From: UBA8752 sp040261275
GTDB taxonomy: Bacteria > Bacteroidota > Bacteroidia > Flavobacteriales_D > Sanyastnellaceae
Assembly (NCBI GenBank): GCA_040261275.1
Contig: JBDQOI010000006.1
Span: forward strand, 1 to 64,000
Reading direction: 5' to 3'
Length of the DNA stretch: 64,000 nucleotides
Shown here: positions 25,982 through 34,615 of the stretch, one piece after another
Numbering within the stretch: the first letter of the stretch is position 1
How the letters are laid out: every line of letters begins with the position of its first letter
Program-made: the position numbers and the translations under genes
The notes under the pieces: generated by a model
What the model was told of the DNA's origin: nothing
What the model saw: the letters and a program-made list of their open reading frames with translations, nothing else
Databases searched by the model: none

Positions 25982-26887
25982 TCAACGAGGAATGGTGAAT
26001 GCCAGAACGACCTCATGGCCGCCACCAAGAACCCTTGCCAAGGTGCCCATTGCCCAATTCCTGTTGTAGCTGAACGTCAATTGTCCGTTGATGCGCACAC
26101 CCGCACCGAAATGGCCCGCGCCAGCAGAGCGGTAACCCGCCATCACCCAGGCGTCCTTCCGGCGGTCGACCCTAAGGGACGCAGACCACTCCACAGGAAC
26201 GGGGCGCAAATGCTGCAGTTGCAAGACCGGGGTCCAGCCCCAATCTCCGCGGCCGAACCGATAGGACAACAGCGCGCGCAGATGAGACGCCAACCTCGAA
26301 TCCGGTCCGGTTCCGTCGTACACCGGCAAACGCGAACCCAACACCTGACCGGCGGAAGCGGCAAAATTCAACCGGTCATTGGAGACCATCAGTCCGGCGG
26401 AAGCGTCGGGCACCCCTACGGCCTGGTAGGTATCGGCCAGTACGGGGTCTCCCGCCTGTTCCAAGGTGATGGTGTTCCCATCGATGGAGAATTGCGTCCA
26501 CCCCAGGCCCATGCCGAAAGCGAGGTGCAGCGAAGAAGTCCACCTTGTTCGATAGACCAGACCTGCATGGGCACCCGACATGCGGGTGGGCCCTGCTACA
26601 TCGCTCCAAACCCGGGCACCCCAGCTCAAGGCGTCGGAACCCGTCGGTGAGGTCAGGGCCAAAGCGGTCGTGCGGGGAGCGGAAGGAAGGCCCGTCCACG
26701 GGCTTCGTTGCCACAGGCTCACGTGAATCAAAGTGTCCGAGGCGGCGGCGGCAGGATGCGCGTCGAACATGTGATCCAATGGAAGCGTCGTCACGGGCTG
26801 TTGCTGGGCCATGGCAACGAAGGGGGTCAGCAAAAAGCCAAGCCACCACAGCGGTCTGAATACGGATATGGGGCGCGGCGCGTTCAT
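25982..26887 (-). CDS. PorP/SprF-family T9SS membrane protein (second copy)
   Basis: A 301-residue outer-membrane beta-barrel-like protein with a signal peptide ending near AMAQQ. Its pattern is that of PorP/SprF proteins: an early LDHMFDAHPAAA block, repeated amphipathic strands (WGARVWSDV, LHLAFGMGLGWTQF, HFGAGVRINGQLTFSYNRNW) and an aromatic C-terminus. SprF-type proteins are needed for surface delivery of a particular large cargo. ATG 26887 overlaps the stop of the 1,712-residue cargo gene as ATGA, so that cargo is its likely partner. It is less canonical than the copy at 32069-33019. Confidence 0.75.
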   Translation of the reverse strand: MNAPRPISVFRPLWWLGFLLTPFVAMAQQQPVTTLPLDHMFDAHPAAAASDTLIHVSLWQRSPWTGLPSAPRTTALALTSPTGSDALSWGARVWSDVAGPTRMSGAHAGLVYRTRWTSSLHLAFGMGLGWTQFSIDGNTITLEQAGDPVLADTYQAVGVPDASAGLMVSNDRLNFAASAGQVLGSRLPVYDGTGPDSRLASHLRALLSYRFGRGDWGWTPVLQLQHLRPVPVEWSASLRVDRRKDAWVMAGYRSAGAGHFGAGVRINGQLTFSYNRNWAMGTLARVLGGGHEVVLAFTIPR

Positions 26888-29800
26888 CGCATGATCGTGA
26901 TGGGGCCGGTCCATTCGGCCTGCAGCGCAGGCTCATTGACACGGACGTGATAGTAATAGGTTCCCACCGGCACGGGGACGCCTTCGAGGGTGCCGTCCCA
27001 AGAGGGCGCCGTGCCGTCCTGCGTGAACAACACATTGCCCCATCGATTGAAAACCGTGATTTCCATCGTGGGATACTGGTCTGTGCCGGTCAGGTTCCAA
27101 CGGTCGTTCATGCCGTCGCCGTTGGGTGTGAAACCGGAAGGAATATCCAAGTTGCCCAATACTTCGACGAACACGGTGTCCAGGCCGGTGCACCCCTCTT
27201 CCGTGGTGGCCTCCAGAATGAAGACGGTCGATTCCTCCAATGCTGTGGTGGCCGTAGCCGCCAAATCGGGGGAGGCGACGGCATCGCCAGGATACCATTG
27301 ATAGGACCACCCTGCTATGGCTCCCGCAGTGCCAAGGGGGGCGGTCCCCCCTTCTGCAATGGTCGCGTCCGCACCTGCGTCAGGTTGTGGTAAGGACCAC
27401 CCCGTCACTTCAACGCTATCGGTTCGAATACACCCCAATCGCGATGCTGTGTAAATCCAATACGACAAGCCCTCCGACACCGCTTCGGTTGAAGCGGTCA
27501 AGCCCACGCCGCCCACGCCGCTCGACAAGGCCCAAGAGGCCTCACTTGCACCATCGGCTTCAGCCTCGAGGAGGAGGGACTGTCCCGCACAGAGCGATGT
27601 ATCCGGTGGAAGGCTCAATTGAACGTCTCCCTCTGCCACCAACGCGATGATCGCAATGCTCCCTGTACATCCTGCCTCGTCGGTCACCGTCACTGAATAC
27701 GCCCCCTCGCCCAAACCTTCCCATTCGGGCCCAGCACCGAAATCCAATCCGTCGAGGGTCCAATCAAATGCCCAGCCTGCCGGGCTTCCTGTTCCACCGG
27801 AGGCCGACACCGAGAGCTGGCCGTTGAAGTCTCCCGCGCAACTCGGTCGCACCAGGCTGTCCAACAAGACGACTACAGCGGGCGGCGACGCCACTTCCAC
27901 GAGAAGGACTGCCGGACAACCCAAGGAATCGATGGCCGTCACCTCGTAAATCCCAGAGCCCAGACCTGAAATGGTCTCGCCCGAGGGCATGGCGCCGAAG
28001 GGGCCCGTAAAGGTGAAGTCGACCGAACCCGATGCGTTTTCGGTGGACAGCGAAATCACCCCATCCTCCGCGTTGGCACACGAAGCAGAATCCACCTCTG
28101 CGAGCAGCACAAAATCACTGGCGGGAAGTATGACCAACGTATCCGCATGGAGGCATCCCGCACTGTCCGTTACGGTCAAGGGATAACTTCCGGGGATGAG
28201 AAATGGCAGGTCCGTGGTGTCAGCAGCGCCCTGGACCACGATGTCATATGGCGGCACTCCTCCAAAGGGCTCCAAAAGGGCAGAACCCACCAATGCCCCA
28301 CCGCAGAGGGGTTGTGTCAACTCCTGAAGTAGGCCTGGACCCTCGGACAGCGCCTCGATGGAAATGAGGGTGTCTGCCGTGCAGCCCGCATCATCCAGCA
28401 GGGACCATGTGTAGGTTCCCTCGGGCAATTCCGATGCACTGAAGCCTTCGCCCATCAAGGTGTCACCATCTACTGTCAGACCTGTCCACCCCATCGTCAG
28501 GGGCGCCACTCCTCCACCGGGGCTGCTGGTGATGCTGCCTAGAGTACCCGCGCAATTGGGCGCGTCGAGGACAGCGGAAAACACCAGGGGCTCGGGCAAA
28601 TCAACCTGGACCTGCCCTCCTGCCTCACAGCCCTCTCCCAATTCAGCGGTCCAACCATAGGGCCCGGAAGCCAAGGCGCCCCAAGTCCAAGTGCCCACCG
28701 TATCAGAAAGATCAGAGGCGTCCGCCGGGAGGCCGCCCAAGAGAACCGTGGCATCGGCTGCATTGCCTGTCACCGTGATCACAACAGTCCCGAGCGCCAT
28801 GCCGTCTTCGCATTCCGTGGTCACCACCGCAGCCTCTGCTTCCAGGCCCCCTCCACTGGGCACCACTGCGGCCCCATCCATCGTACACCCGTTGGAATCC
28901 GTGGCGGACCAACTGTAGGAGCCCGCCTCCAGGCCGCTCCAAATGGGCGTTGTCGGCCCACCATCCCATTGAACTTCAATCGTCCCCGTACCTCCGGAAA
29001 TCGCGGCCTCCACCGCGCCATCCGCGGTTCCAGAGCAGGACTCCGGCCAAGTCTCCACCGACGCCTGCAGGGCTGTGGGCTCAAAAACCACAACGGTGCT
29101 GTCCACCGAACATCCACGGGAATCCAATGCGCCGACCACATAAGTTCCGGAAGGGATGTCCACTACGGGGGCGGGAAGCGTTCCCTGCGCACCCACCGCG
29201 CCCAGCGCCAACGGTGCCGCTCCTCCCGAAGCAGAAAGTTCAATGGCGCCGTCATTGGCCCCCGCGCAGGAAATGTCCTGAACCACCACTTCCAACTCCA
29301 AAGCCGGCAAGGCGAACACTTCCAGTGTGGTATCCCGCATGCACCCCGCAGCATCTTCAATCGTCACCTGATACACTCCCGGGTCCAAATCGACCTGATC
29401 AAGACTGCTCCATTCGACATTCCCATCCGCGGATTCCGCCTGAACATTCAAGGGCTCCAGCCCGCCATCGAGGACAATGCTGATGGTTCCCGGAGCATCG
29501 CTGCAAGCGAAATCCTGCACGTCCACCGTCCAGCCGAAGAGGCTGATGCCCTCCATTTCTACGGTGGTATCCACTGCACACGTTCCGTCATCCACGGTCA
29601 AGGTGAAGACCCCTGCCTCCACCCCTTCCCATAGGGCTGTGGCGTCATCAGAGAACGCAGGAGAACCGAGTTCGGGGGAGGAAAACTGGAGGCCCCCCGG
29701 CGCTCCGCCCGATGCGACCAAACCAAGGGTGCCCTCAAGCGCACAACCGAAAGGCACAACTTCAGCCACCACCTGAAGAGGCGCGTTGACCGTGAACGTG

Positions 29801-32022
29801 GAATCGACGAAGCACCCCCTCTGGTCGGTGACATTCAACGCGTATGCGCCCGGTCCAAGTTGGGACCATTCTTCTGGCGAAACATCACCCCCGGGGCCGG
29901 ACAATGCGGAGGACAAAGGTCCCTCGCCTCCTGAGGCCGTTGCTTCCAAGGCAGCCATCCCCTCGTTGCAATCCACCACCAGCTCCATTTCCAATACCAG
30001 GGGGGGCAAGGCTGAGACTTCGATGGTACCCGTGGAAGAGCACCCATTGCCATCGGTCAAAGTCACGAACAATGTGCCCGTTCCAAGGCCCGAAGCGGTG
30101 TCCGCCTCGGAAAGCACAGCTCCGCCCTCGTCCTCCCATTGGAAGGCATAGGGCTCGACGCCACCGGCTGCCATCGCTGAGGCCGTGCCATCACTTCCCG
30201 TGCACCCCACCGGCTGCATTTCCAAGGCCAGACTCAAGGGCTCAGGAGCGGCCAATTGCACTTCTGCCGTCACCTGACAGCCTTGGGAATCCGTCACCTC
30301 CAGGGCATAACTCCCAGGGTCAAGACCGCCGATTCCGGATGACAGCGTGGGCGCAACGCCGCCCGTCCAGAGATAAGTGTAGTCAGGGGTTCCACCGGTT
30401 GCCAATCCCTGCAGTGCGCCATCGGAAACATCCGTGCAGGTTGGAGGAGTCTCGCTGATGTCGACCTGCAAGGAATCCGGTGCGGAAAGAGAAATCAAGG
30501 TGTCGAGCAGACATCCTTGTGTGTCCAGTATGCCCAGGCCGTAGAGTCCCGCTGATAGCCCCGCGGCTTGCAGGCCAACGGCGACAACCTCGCCTGTGGA
30601 AGCGTCCACCCAGGCCGCGTTGTACGGGGCCAATCCACCGGTTGGGATGGCCTCAAAAGCACCCGATTCGGACAAGGGTCCTTGGGCGCACAAGGGGTCT
30701 TCTGTTGAGATGCTGACCGATATGGGGAGAGGGTCCTCCAATTGCGCTTCGCCCTCTGCTGAGCAGCCATTAGCATCCACTGTCACGTAAGCGTATGTCC
30801 CAGCAGGCACGCTGGAAAGGAAGGTTGTCTCCAACTCCTCACCATCGGCCAAAGTCCATGTTGTCGTGTATTCGGGTGTTCCTCCGAACGCAACCGTTCC
30901 CACGACTCCGTCGGCAAGCCCAGGACACCCGGGCGGATCCAGAAAAGCTTCTACGATCAGGGGGTCGGGGGACACGACTTCGGCGGAACCCGCTCCCACA
31001 CAACCGTCCGCTGCGGTCACCAACACCTCGTAAAGACCGGGAGACAGGCCGTCCAAGCTGTCCAAGTCAGCGCCGTTCGCGGCAAAACCAGCCGGCCCCG
31101 TCCAAGCAAATTCTACTGCCCCACCAAAACTGGCCGAAACCTGACCGTCCTCTGCGCCCGAACAACTGATGCCCAGGACCGCCATGTCCACGTCTACGGG
31201 CTCCGGCGCGTCGAGGAAGACCGCTTGTGATTGGGCGCATCCGCCCGTATCGGTCGCTGTGACCAAGTAGCCCCCCGAAGTCAGGCCCGAAATGTCGGCC
31301 GCATTGCCCACCACATTGCCCACGGCATCGATCCATTCAAACGTAAAATCACCGCCGAGACCCCCTGTCGCAACGGCGGAGGCCTCACCGTCGGAGAACC
31401 CGAAACAACTCGGGGGCGTTGGAAACGTGAGCACCTCCAAGGGGGGGATTTCCACCATGATGATGTCTTGGTCCGAGCAGCCGTTACCGTCTATTGCCGA
31501 TACGAGCACCACCTGTTCGCAGACATTGGACCCGAACGGACCGGTCTCCGCCGCATCGTGCGACCACGAATACGTAATGTCTCCCTGACCAAAGTTGGGA
31601 ACGACCTCAATGACCCCGGAACAAGGGTCATCACAGGTGGGCATCTGGATGACTGATGCGGAAATGAAAAAGGTAAAGGGCTCATTCAATGTGACCCCCA
31701 AAGCGCCACAGCCAGGAATGAAGACGAGGTAACTGCCGGGCCCCAAGTTGGACTGCACTGCGCCGAACAATGTGTCGCTGTCCTGGAGCCAATACACATC
31801 TGCCGCATCCACACCATCGGGGATGTCCACTGACAACACTCCATCGTCCGAGCCGCTGCAGGTAATCGGCTGAAGAACGTCGACTTCCGAAGGACATTGC
31901 GCCCCTGCAAAAGAGGTCGCAAGCAGCAGAAAAAAGGCCATCAGCACCCGCGCATGGTCGACCGGATAGCCCCCCTTTTCAGGTGAAAATTCCAATCGAT
32001 ATGCTTCACGGCGTTCCGTCAT
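26884..32022 (-). CDS. Giant SprB-like repeat T9SS cargo with gliding-type C-terminal domain
   Basis: A 1,712-residue exported protein with about 18 SprB-type repeats of 70-95 residues. Each begins with a C-x-G-x2-D-G-like motif (CSGSDDG, CFGFSDG, CAGANDG, CSGTADG) followed by a Gly-Gly-x-Pro turn and a W-containing strand. Two Ig/PKD-like units follow, then a CHU_C type-B sorting domain (IPSGFTPNGDGMNDRWNL, VFNRWGNVLF, GTYYYHVRV). SprB is the mobile gliding adhesin of Flavobacterium; this relative may be an adhesin or gliding adhesin. ATG 32022 leaves a 27-residue region before the hydrophobic MAFFLLLATSFAGAQ; starting at 31941 is an alternative. Coupled by ATGA to the downstream PorP/SprF gene. 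Confidence 0.85.
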   Translation of the reverse strand: MTERREAYRLEFSPEKGGYPVDHARVLMAFFLLLATSFAGAQCPSEVDVLQPITCSGSDDGVLSVDIPDGVDAADVYWLQDSDTLFGAVQSNLGPGSYLVFIPGCGALGVTLNEPFTFFISASVIQMPTCDDPCSGVIEVVPNFGQGDITYSWSHDAAETGPFGSNVCEQVVLVSAIDGNGCSDQDIIMVEIPPLEVLTFPTPPSCFGFSDGEASAVATGGLGGDFTFEWIDAVGNVVGNAADISGLTSGGYLVTATDTGGCAQSQAVFLDAPEPVDVDMAVLGISCSGAEDGQVSASFGGAVEFAWTGPAGFAANGADLDSLDGLSPGLYEVLVTAADGCVGAGSAEVVSPDPLIVEAFLDPPGCPGLADGVVGTVAFGGTPEYTTTWTLADGEELETTFLSSVPAGTYAYVTVDANGCSAEGEAQLEDPLPISVSISTEDPLCAQGPLSESGAFEAIPTGGLAPYNAAWVDASTGEVVAVGLQAAGLSAGLYGLGILDTQGCLLDTLISLSAPDSLQVDISETPPTCTDVSDGALQGLATGGTPDYTYLWTGGVAPTLSSGIGGLDPGSYALEVTDSQGCQVTAEVQLAAPEPLSLALEMQPVGCTGSDGTASAMAAGGVEPYAFQWEDEGGAVLSEADTASGLGTGTLFVTLTDGNGCSSTGTIEVSALPPLVLEMELVVDCNEGMAALEATASGGEGPLSSALSGPGGDVSPEEWSQLGPGAYALNVTDQRGCFVDSTFTVNAPLQVVAEVVPFGCALEGTLGLVASGGAPGGLQFSSPELGSPAFSDDATALWEGVEAGVFTLTVDDGTCAVDTTVEMEGISLFGWTVDVQDFACSDAPGTISIVLDGGLEPLNVQAESADGNVEWSSLDQVDLDPGVYQVTIEDAAGCMRDTTLEVFALPALELEVVVQDISCAGANDGAIELSASGGAAPLALGAVGAQGTLPAPVVDIPSGTYVVGALDSRGCSVDSTVVVFEPTALQASVETWPESCSGTADGAVEAAISGGTGTIEVQWDGGPTTPIWSGLEAGSYSWSATDSNGCTMDGAAVVPSGGGLEAEAAVVTTECEDGMALGTVVITVTGNAADATVLLGGLPADASDLSDTVGTWTWGALASGPYGWTAELGEGCEAGGQVQVDLPEPLVFSAVLDAPNCAGTLGSITSSPGGGVAPLTMGWTGLTVDGDTLMGEGFSASELPEGTYTWSLLDDAGCTADTLISIEALSEGPGLLQELTQPLCGGALVGSALLEPFGGVPPYDIVVQGAADTTDLPFLIPGSYPLTVTDSAGCLHADTLVILPASDFVLLAEVDSASCANAEDGVISLSTENASGSVDFTFTGPFGAMPSGETISGLGSGIYEVTAIDSLGCPAVLLVEVASPPAVVVLLDSLVRPSCAGDFNGQLSVSASGGTGSPAGWAFDWTLDGLDFGAGPEWEGLGEGAYSVTVTDEAGCTGSIAIIALVAEGDVQLSLPPDTSLCAGQSLLLEAEADGASEASWALSSGVGGVGLTASTEAVSEGLSYWIYTASRLGCIRTDSVEVTGWSLPQPDAGADATIAEGGTAPLGTAGAIAGWSYQWYPGDAVASPDLAATATTALEESTVFILEATTEEGCTGLDTVFVEVLGNLDIPSGFTPNGDGMNDRWNLTGTDQYPTMEITVFNRWGNVLFTQDGTAPSWDGTLEGVPVPVGTYYYHVRVNEPALQAEWTGPITIMR

Positions 32023-32068
32023 CAGCCCTGTTCGTCTACGGCATCATCGTGCCAAGGTTTCCTTTTGC

Positions 32069-33019
32069 TCATTGGAATGCTGCACAGGGAACATGGCCTG
32101 ATTTTATGGGACAAGCCAAAAGCCCGAGGATGATCTCGTGGGTATTCGAAGCGGCTTGGCTCAAGGGGCCCACGTTCCAATCATAAGCGTAGCCAATGGT
32201 GATGTTCTCCATCACATTGATGGTGAACAAGGCCGATAGGGCGGTCTCGTTGCGATAGCCCAAACCCATGCGGACCACCTCATCGTAATCGAACATCGCC
32301 TGAACATCCACGGCCACAGGCGCGCCTGCAGAAAACCGGATGGAGCCTGCCGGATGAAAGCTCCACGGCCCTTCCAGCCGGATCATCGAGCCCCCGTTGA
32401 AACTCACATGTCTTCGAAAACGGGTATCCAGCCCCCACTGGTCCACTGCGGGTTCAATCAGATTCTGAATGGAAAAACCCCAAAAAGTGTACTTGTTGTA
32501 GGTCCAAAGGCCGAAGTCCGCCGTTGGCGCCAACAGCTGGTTGGCACTGGATGTTACGGCGGGATCATTGCCCGCCTGGAAGTCCGGAAGGACGATCTCG
32601 CCCAAGGACAACCGATACTGCATGAAGCCTATGGCTGCGCCTGCTGCCAAGCGCCAACCCTGGGCCAATTTCAGGTGATAAGCATAAGCCAAGTCCAACT
32701 GGGTGAACCCGTAGGGCCCGGCTGAATCGTCCGTCACCCTGCCGCCAAAACCGTGTATGCCACCCCCTGCCGACCTGCCCAATTCCCCTTGAAGGTTGGC
32801 AAAGGCCGTGGTGGGTGCTCCATCAAACCCCGCCCATTGCTGTCTAAATCCCGCCTTGAGCTCCAAACAGTCCGTGAACCCCGCAAACGCAGGGTTTTCC
32901 TGAAAATAATTGAACTGCCAATTCGTTCGCAATGGAACCTGCTGTGCTGAAACAATGCCCGTATAGCCCAAGAAGGTGAGCAGAGACAGCGCGAGGAAAG
33001 TGTGAAAAGTCGGCTTCAT
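32069..33019 (-). CDS. PorP/SprF-family T9SS membrane protein
   Basis: A 316-residue outer-membrane protein with signal peptide (FLALSLLTFLGYTGIVSAQQ). The canonical family opening is NYFQENPAFAGFTDCLELKAGFRQQWAGFDGAPTT given in part as NPAFAG and RQQWAGFDGAPTT. Barrel strands follow, ending in NITIGYAYDWNVGPLSQ and HEIILGL. It couples by ATGA to the 330-residue cargo gene upstream and precedes the SprB-like gene by 46 nt. In F. johnsoniae, sprF follows sprB and is needed to secrete it, so each PorP here may serve the cargo encoded just before it. Confidence 0.9.
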   Translation of the reverse strand: MKPTFHTFLALSLLTFLGYTGIVSAQQVPLRTNWQFNYFQENPAFAGFTDCLELKAGFRQQWAGFDGAPTTAFANLQGELGRSAGGGIHGFGGRVTDDSAGPYGFTQLDLAYAYHLKLAQGWRLAAGAAIGFMQYRLSLGEIVLPDFQAGNDPAVTSSANQLLAPTADFGLWTYNKYTFWGFSIQNLIEPAVDQWGLDTRFRRHVSFNGGSMIRLEGPWSFHPAGSIRFSAGAPVAVDVQAMFDYDEVVRMGLGYRNETALSALFTINVMENITIGYAYDWNVGPLSQAASNTHEIILGLLACPIKSGHVPCAAFQ

Positions 33020-34008
33020 CGGATGATGGCCACGTGGCCGGTTTCGGGCGGAATGGGCAACGTCTCATCGTTCAACTCGATGACGTAGTAGTAGGTGCCG
33101 GGGGTCAGGGGTTTACCCGACCGGCCGTTTCCATCCCAGGGTTGGGCATAACCCAGTGAACGATGGACCAACTGTCCCCAACGGTTGAACACTTCCACTT
33201 TGGCGCCGGGAAAAGCGCTGATGCCATCGATTCCCCAGAGGTCATTAATGCCGTCGTCGTTGGGGGTAAAACTGTTGGGGATGCCAATGGGCGATCCCAC
33301 GGTTACGGTCACTGAACTGCTCACTTGACAATCACCAATGACCCCATCAACCTGATAGGTGATGGTTTCGGCGGGGGTCACGGTGGTTACCGCCTGATCC
33401 GGATCTGAGAGGTAAAACTCAGGCGTCCATGTGTAGCCATAAACGGGATCGCCACCGGTCACCTCCAGCTGTTCGGATGCACCGGGGATGACATTGTAGT
33501 TGCAGCAGGCGTCCATGGTCACCCCGGCGCCCTCGAGCTCCACGTACATGGCGCACAGCGTATCGGACGGGTTGTGTTCGGTACCGATGAGCAGGAAATA
33601 CTCCGCGTCGTGCGTCAGGGTGGAGGTCTCCCAAATCAAATCGTCCACACCGGAAATACAGGTCCCCATGGGGGTCAGTACACTTTCATCGCAGGGTTCA
33701 CCGGCCGCGGAGACCACCATGGCAGCAAGGGTGTCGGGGCCCGCCACTCCCGAACAGTTTACCTGGGTGATGCGGATCCGAGCATTTCCGGGATTCTCGA
33801 AGTTGTGGTTGGACCGAAATTTCAAAACGGCGACATAATCGGCGTCGATGCACTCGAAATTCACGAATGCGGGTTCGGTGATGAAAACCGAAATGGGCTC
33901 CTCCGGACAAAGGTTCAGAGGGTTGTCGCACGACTGGGCCGCCACAGGGGCTGTGGCCAAGGCGAAGGACATGAGGATGAGGGAAATCCCGTTCTTGTTT
34001 GCTTGCAT
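33016..34008 (-). CDS. T9SS cargo with gliding-type C-terminal domain, first gene of operon
   Basis: A 330-residue secreted protein with a signal peptide ending near APVAAQ, then a cysteine-containing beta-sandwich domain (LNLCPEEPISVFITEP, DDLIWETSTLTHDAEYFLL) and an Ig-like unit (GDPVYGYTWTPEFYLSDPD). The CHU_C sorting domain has NSFTPNDDGINDLWG, VFNRWGQLVH and GTYYYVIELN. Binding target unknown. ATG 34008 gives the normal signal peptide; TACCTTCG sits 12 nt upstream. It overlaps the following PorP/SprF gene as ATGA and heads a four-gene operon. Confidence 0.85.
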   Translation of the reverse strand: MQANKNGISLILMSFALATAPVAAQSCDNPLNLCPEEPISVFITEPAFVNFECIDADYVAVLKFRSNHNFENPGNARIRITQVNCSGVAGPDTLAAMVVSAAGEPCDESVLTPMGTCISGVDDLIWETSTLTHDAEYFLLIGTEHNPSDTLCAMYVELEGAGVTMDACCNYNVIPGASEQLEVTGGDPVYGYTWTPEFYLSDPDQAVTTVTPAETITYQVDGVIGDCQVSSSVTVTVGSPIGIPNSFTPNDDGINDLWGIDGISAFPGAKVEVFNRWGQLVHRSLGYAQPWDGNGRSGKPLTPGTYYYVIELNDETLPIPPETGHVAIIR

Positions 34009-34020
34009 GACTGCGGATAT

Positions 34021-34028
34021 CGAAGGTA
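34021..34028 (-). promoter_or_regulatory. -7-like box of the T9SS cargo/PorP operon
   Basis: TACCTTCG on the minus strand, 12 nt before ATG 34008. The only such box I see before the four coupled genes. Confidence 0.45.
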
Positions 34029-34065
34029 ACGGCGTCAGAGGGCCCTGCTGACTGCCGGACATCTA

Positions 34066-34074
34066 TTATCCACA
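34066..34074 (+). promoter_or_regulatory. Perfect DnaA box (TTATCCACA)
   Basis: Exact match to the DnaA consensus 9-mer, located 38 nt upstream of the operon's -7-like box. It is single and about 17 kb from the predicted origin, so it may be regulatory, DnaA-titrating or chance. Confidence 0.4.
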
Positions 34075-34111
34075 ACGGAAGGTGATTAAGGGACGTTGCC
34101 CGGGGGTGGCG

Positions 34112-34576
34112 TCAATCCGCCATGGAAATCAGCACGGCTTCCTTCTCCACCGCGGCGCCGGTCGTCACGCCAATGGAAGAAACGACACCGGATGTGCCCG
34201 CCCGAAGAACGTTCTCCATCTTCATCGCTTCCAAAACGAGCATGGCCTCCCCTTCTTCTACGGCCTGACCCTCCTGTACCAGGATCTCGAGGACCTTGCC
34301 CGGCATGGGCGCCCGCAATTCCATGGACTGTGCCCCTTCGCCCTCTTCTATGCCCATGCGTTCCATCAGGATTTCCCTGAGGTTCCGGGCCTGCCACCGG
34401 TCTGCGATGCCGTCCACCCTGACGTCCCATTTTCCGCCTTCGAGGGGCTGTACCGATACGCGATGGTTCCGGTTTCCCGCGCGCACCCACCAACGCCCGC
34501 GCTCATCGCGGTGCAACCTCGCTTGATGATGAGGTGCGGGGGTTTCCTGCCCTTGGATGTCCTGATATTGGGCCAT
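34112..34576 (-). CDS. Biotin carboxyl carrier protein (biotin/lipoyl attachment)
   Basis: A 154-residue carrier. The C-terminal biotinyl domain contains APMPGKVLEILVQEG and VLEAMKMEN, with K119 the biotinylated lysine. The N-terminal part (RGRWWVRAGNRNHRVSV) resembles the linker of Bacteroidota acyl-CoA carboxylase carriers. It presumably serves acetyl- or propionyl-CoA carboxylase, but no carboxylase subunit gene is adjacent. TAAATTGC lies 3 nt before the ATG. Divergent from hemW across 39 nt; longer upstream reading overlaps hemW and is rejected. Confidence 0.88.
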   Translation of the reverse strand: MAQYQDIQGQETPAPHHQARLHRDERGRWWVRAGNRNHRVSVQPLEGGKWDVRVDGIADRWQARNLREILMERMGIEEGEGAQSMELRAPMPGKVLEILVQEGQAVEEGEAMLVLEAMKMENVLRAGTSGVVSSIGVTTGAAVEKEAVLISMAD

Positions 34577-34615
34577 GGTGCAATTTACCTCGGTCTGCGC
34601 CCGAAATTGCGCCAC

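Noticed and set aside
26719..26726. TCACGTGA core as a parS
   Set aside because: The flanks do not continue the palindrome, and it lies inside the PorP/SprF gene.
26884..31900. Possible CRISPR or DNA tandem repeat in the SprB-like gene
   Set aside because: The periodicity is at protein level (about 70-95 residues) with divergent DNA; no identical direct repeats with spacers.
33028..33039. GGCCACGTGGCC as a third parS
   Set aside because: Only the central CCACGTGG matches; the TGTT/AACA arms needed by ParB are absent.
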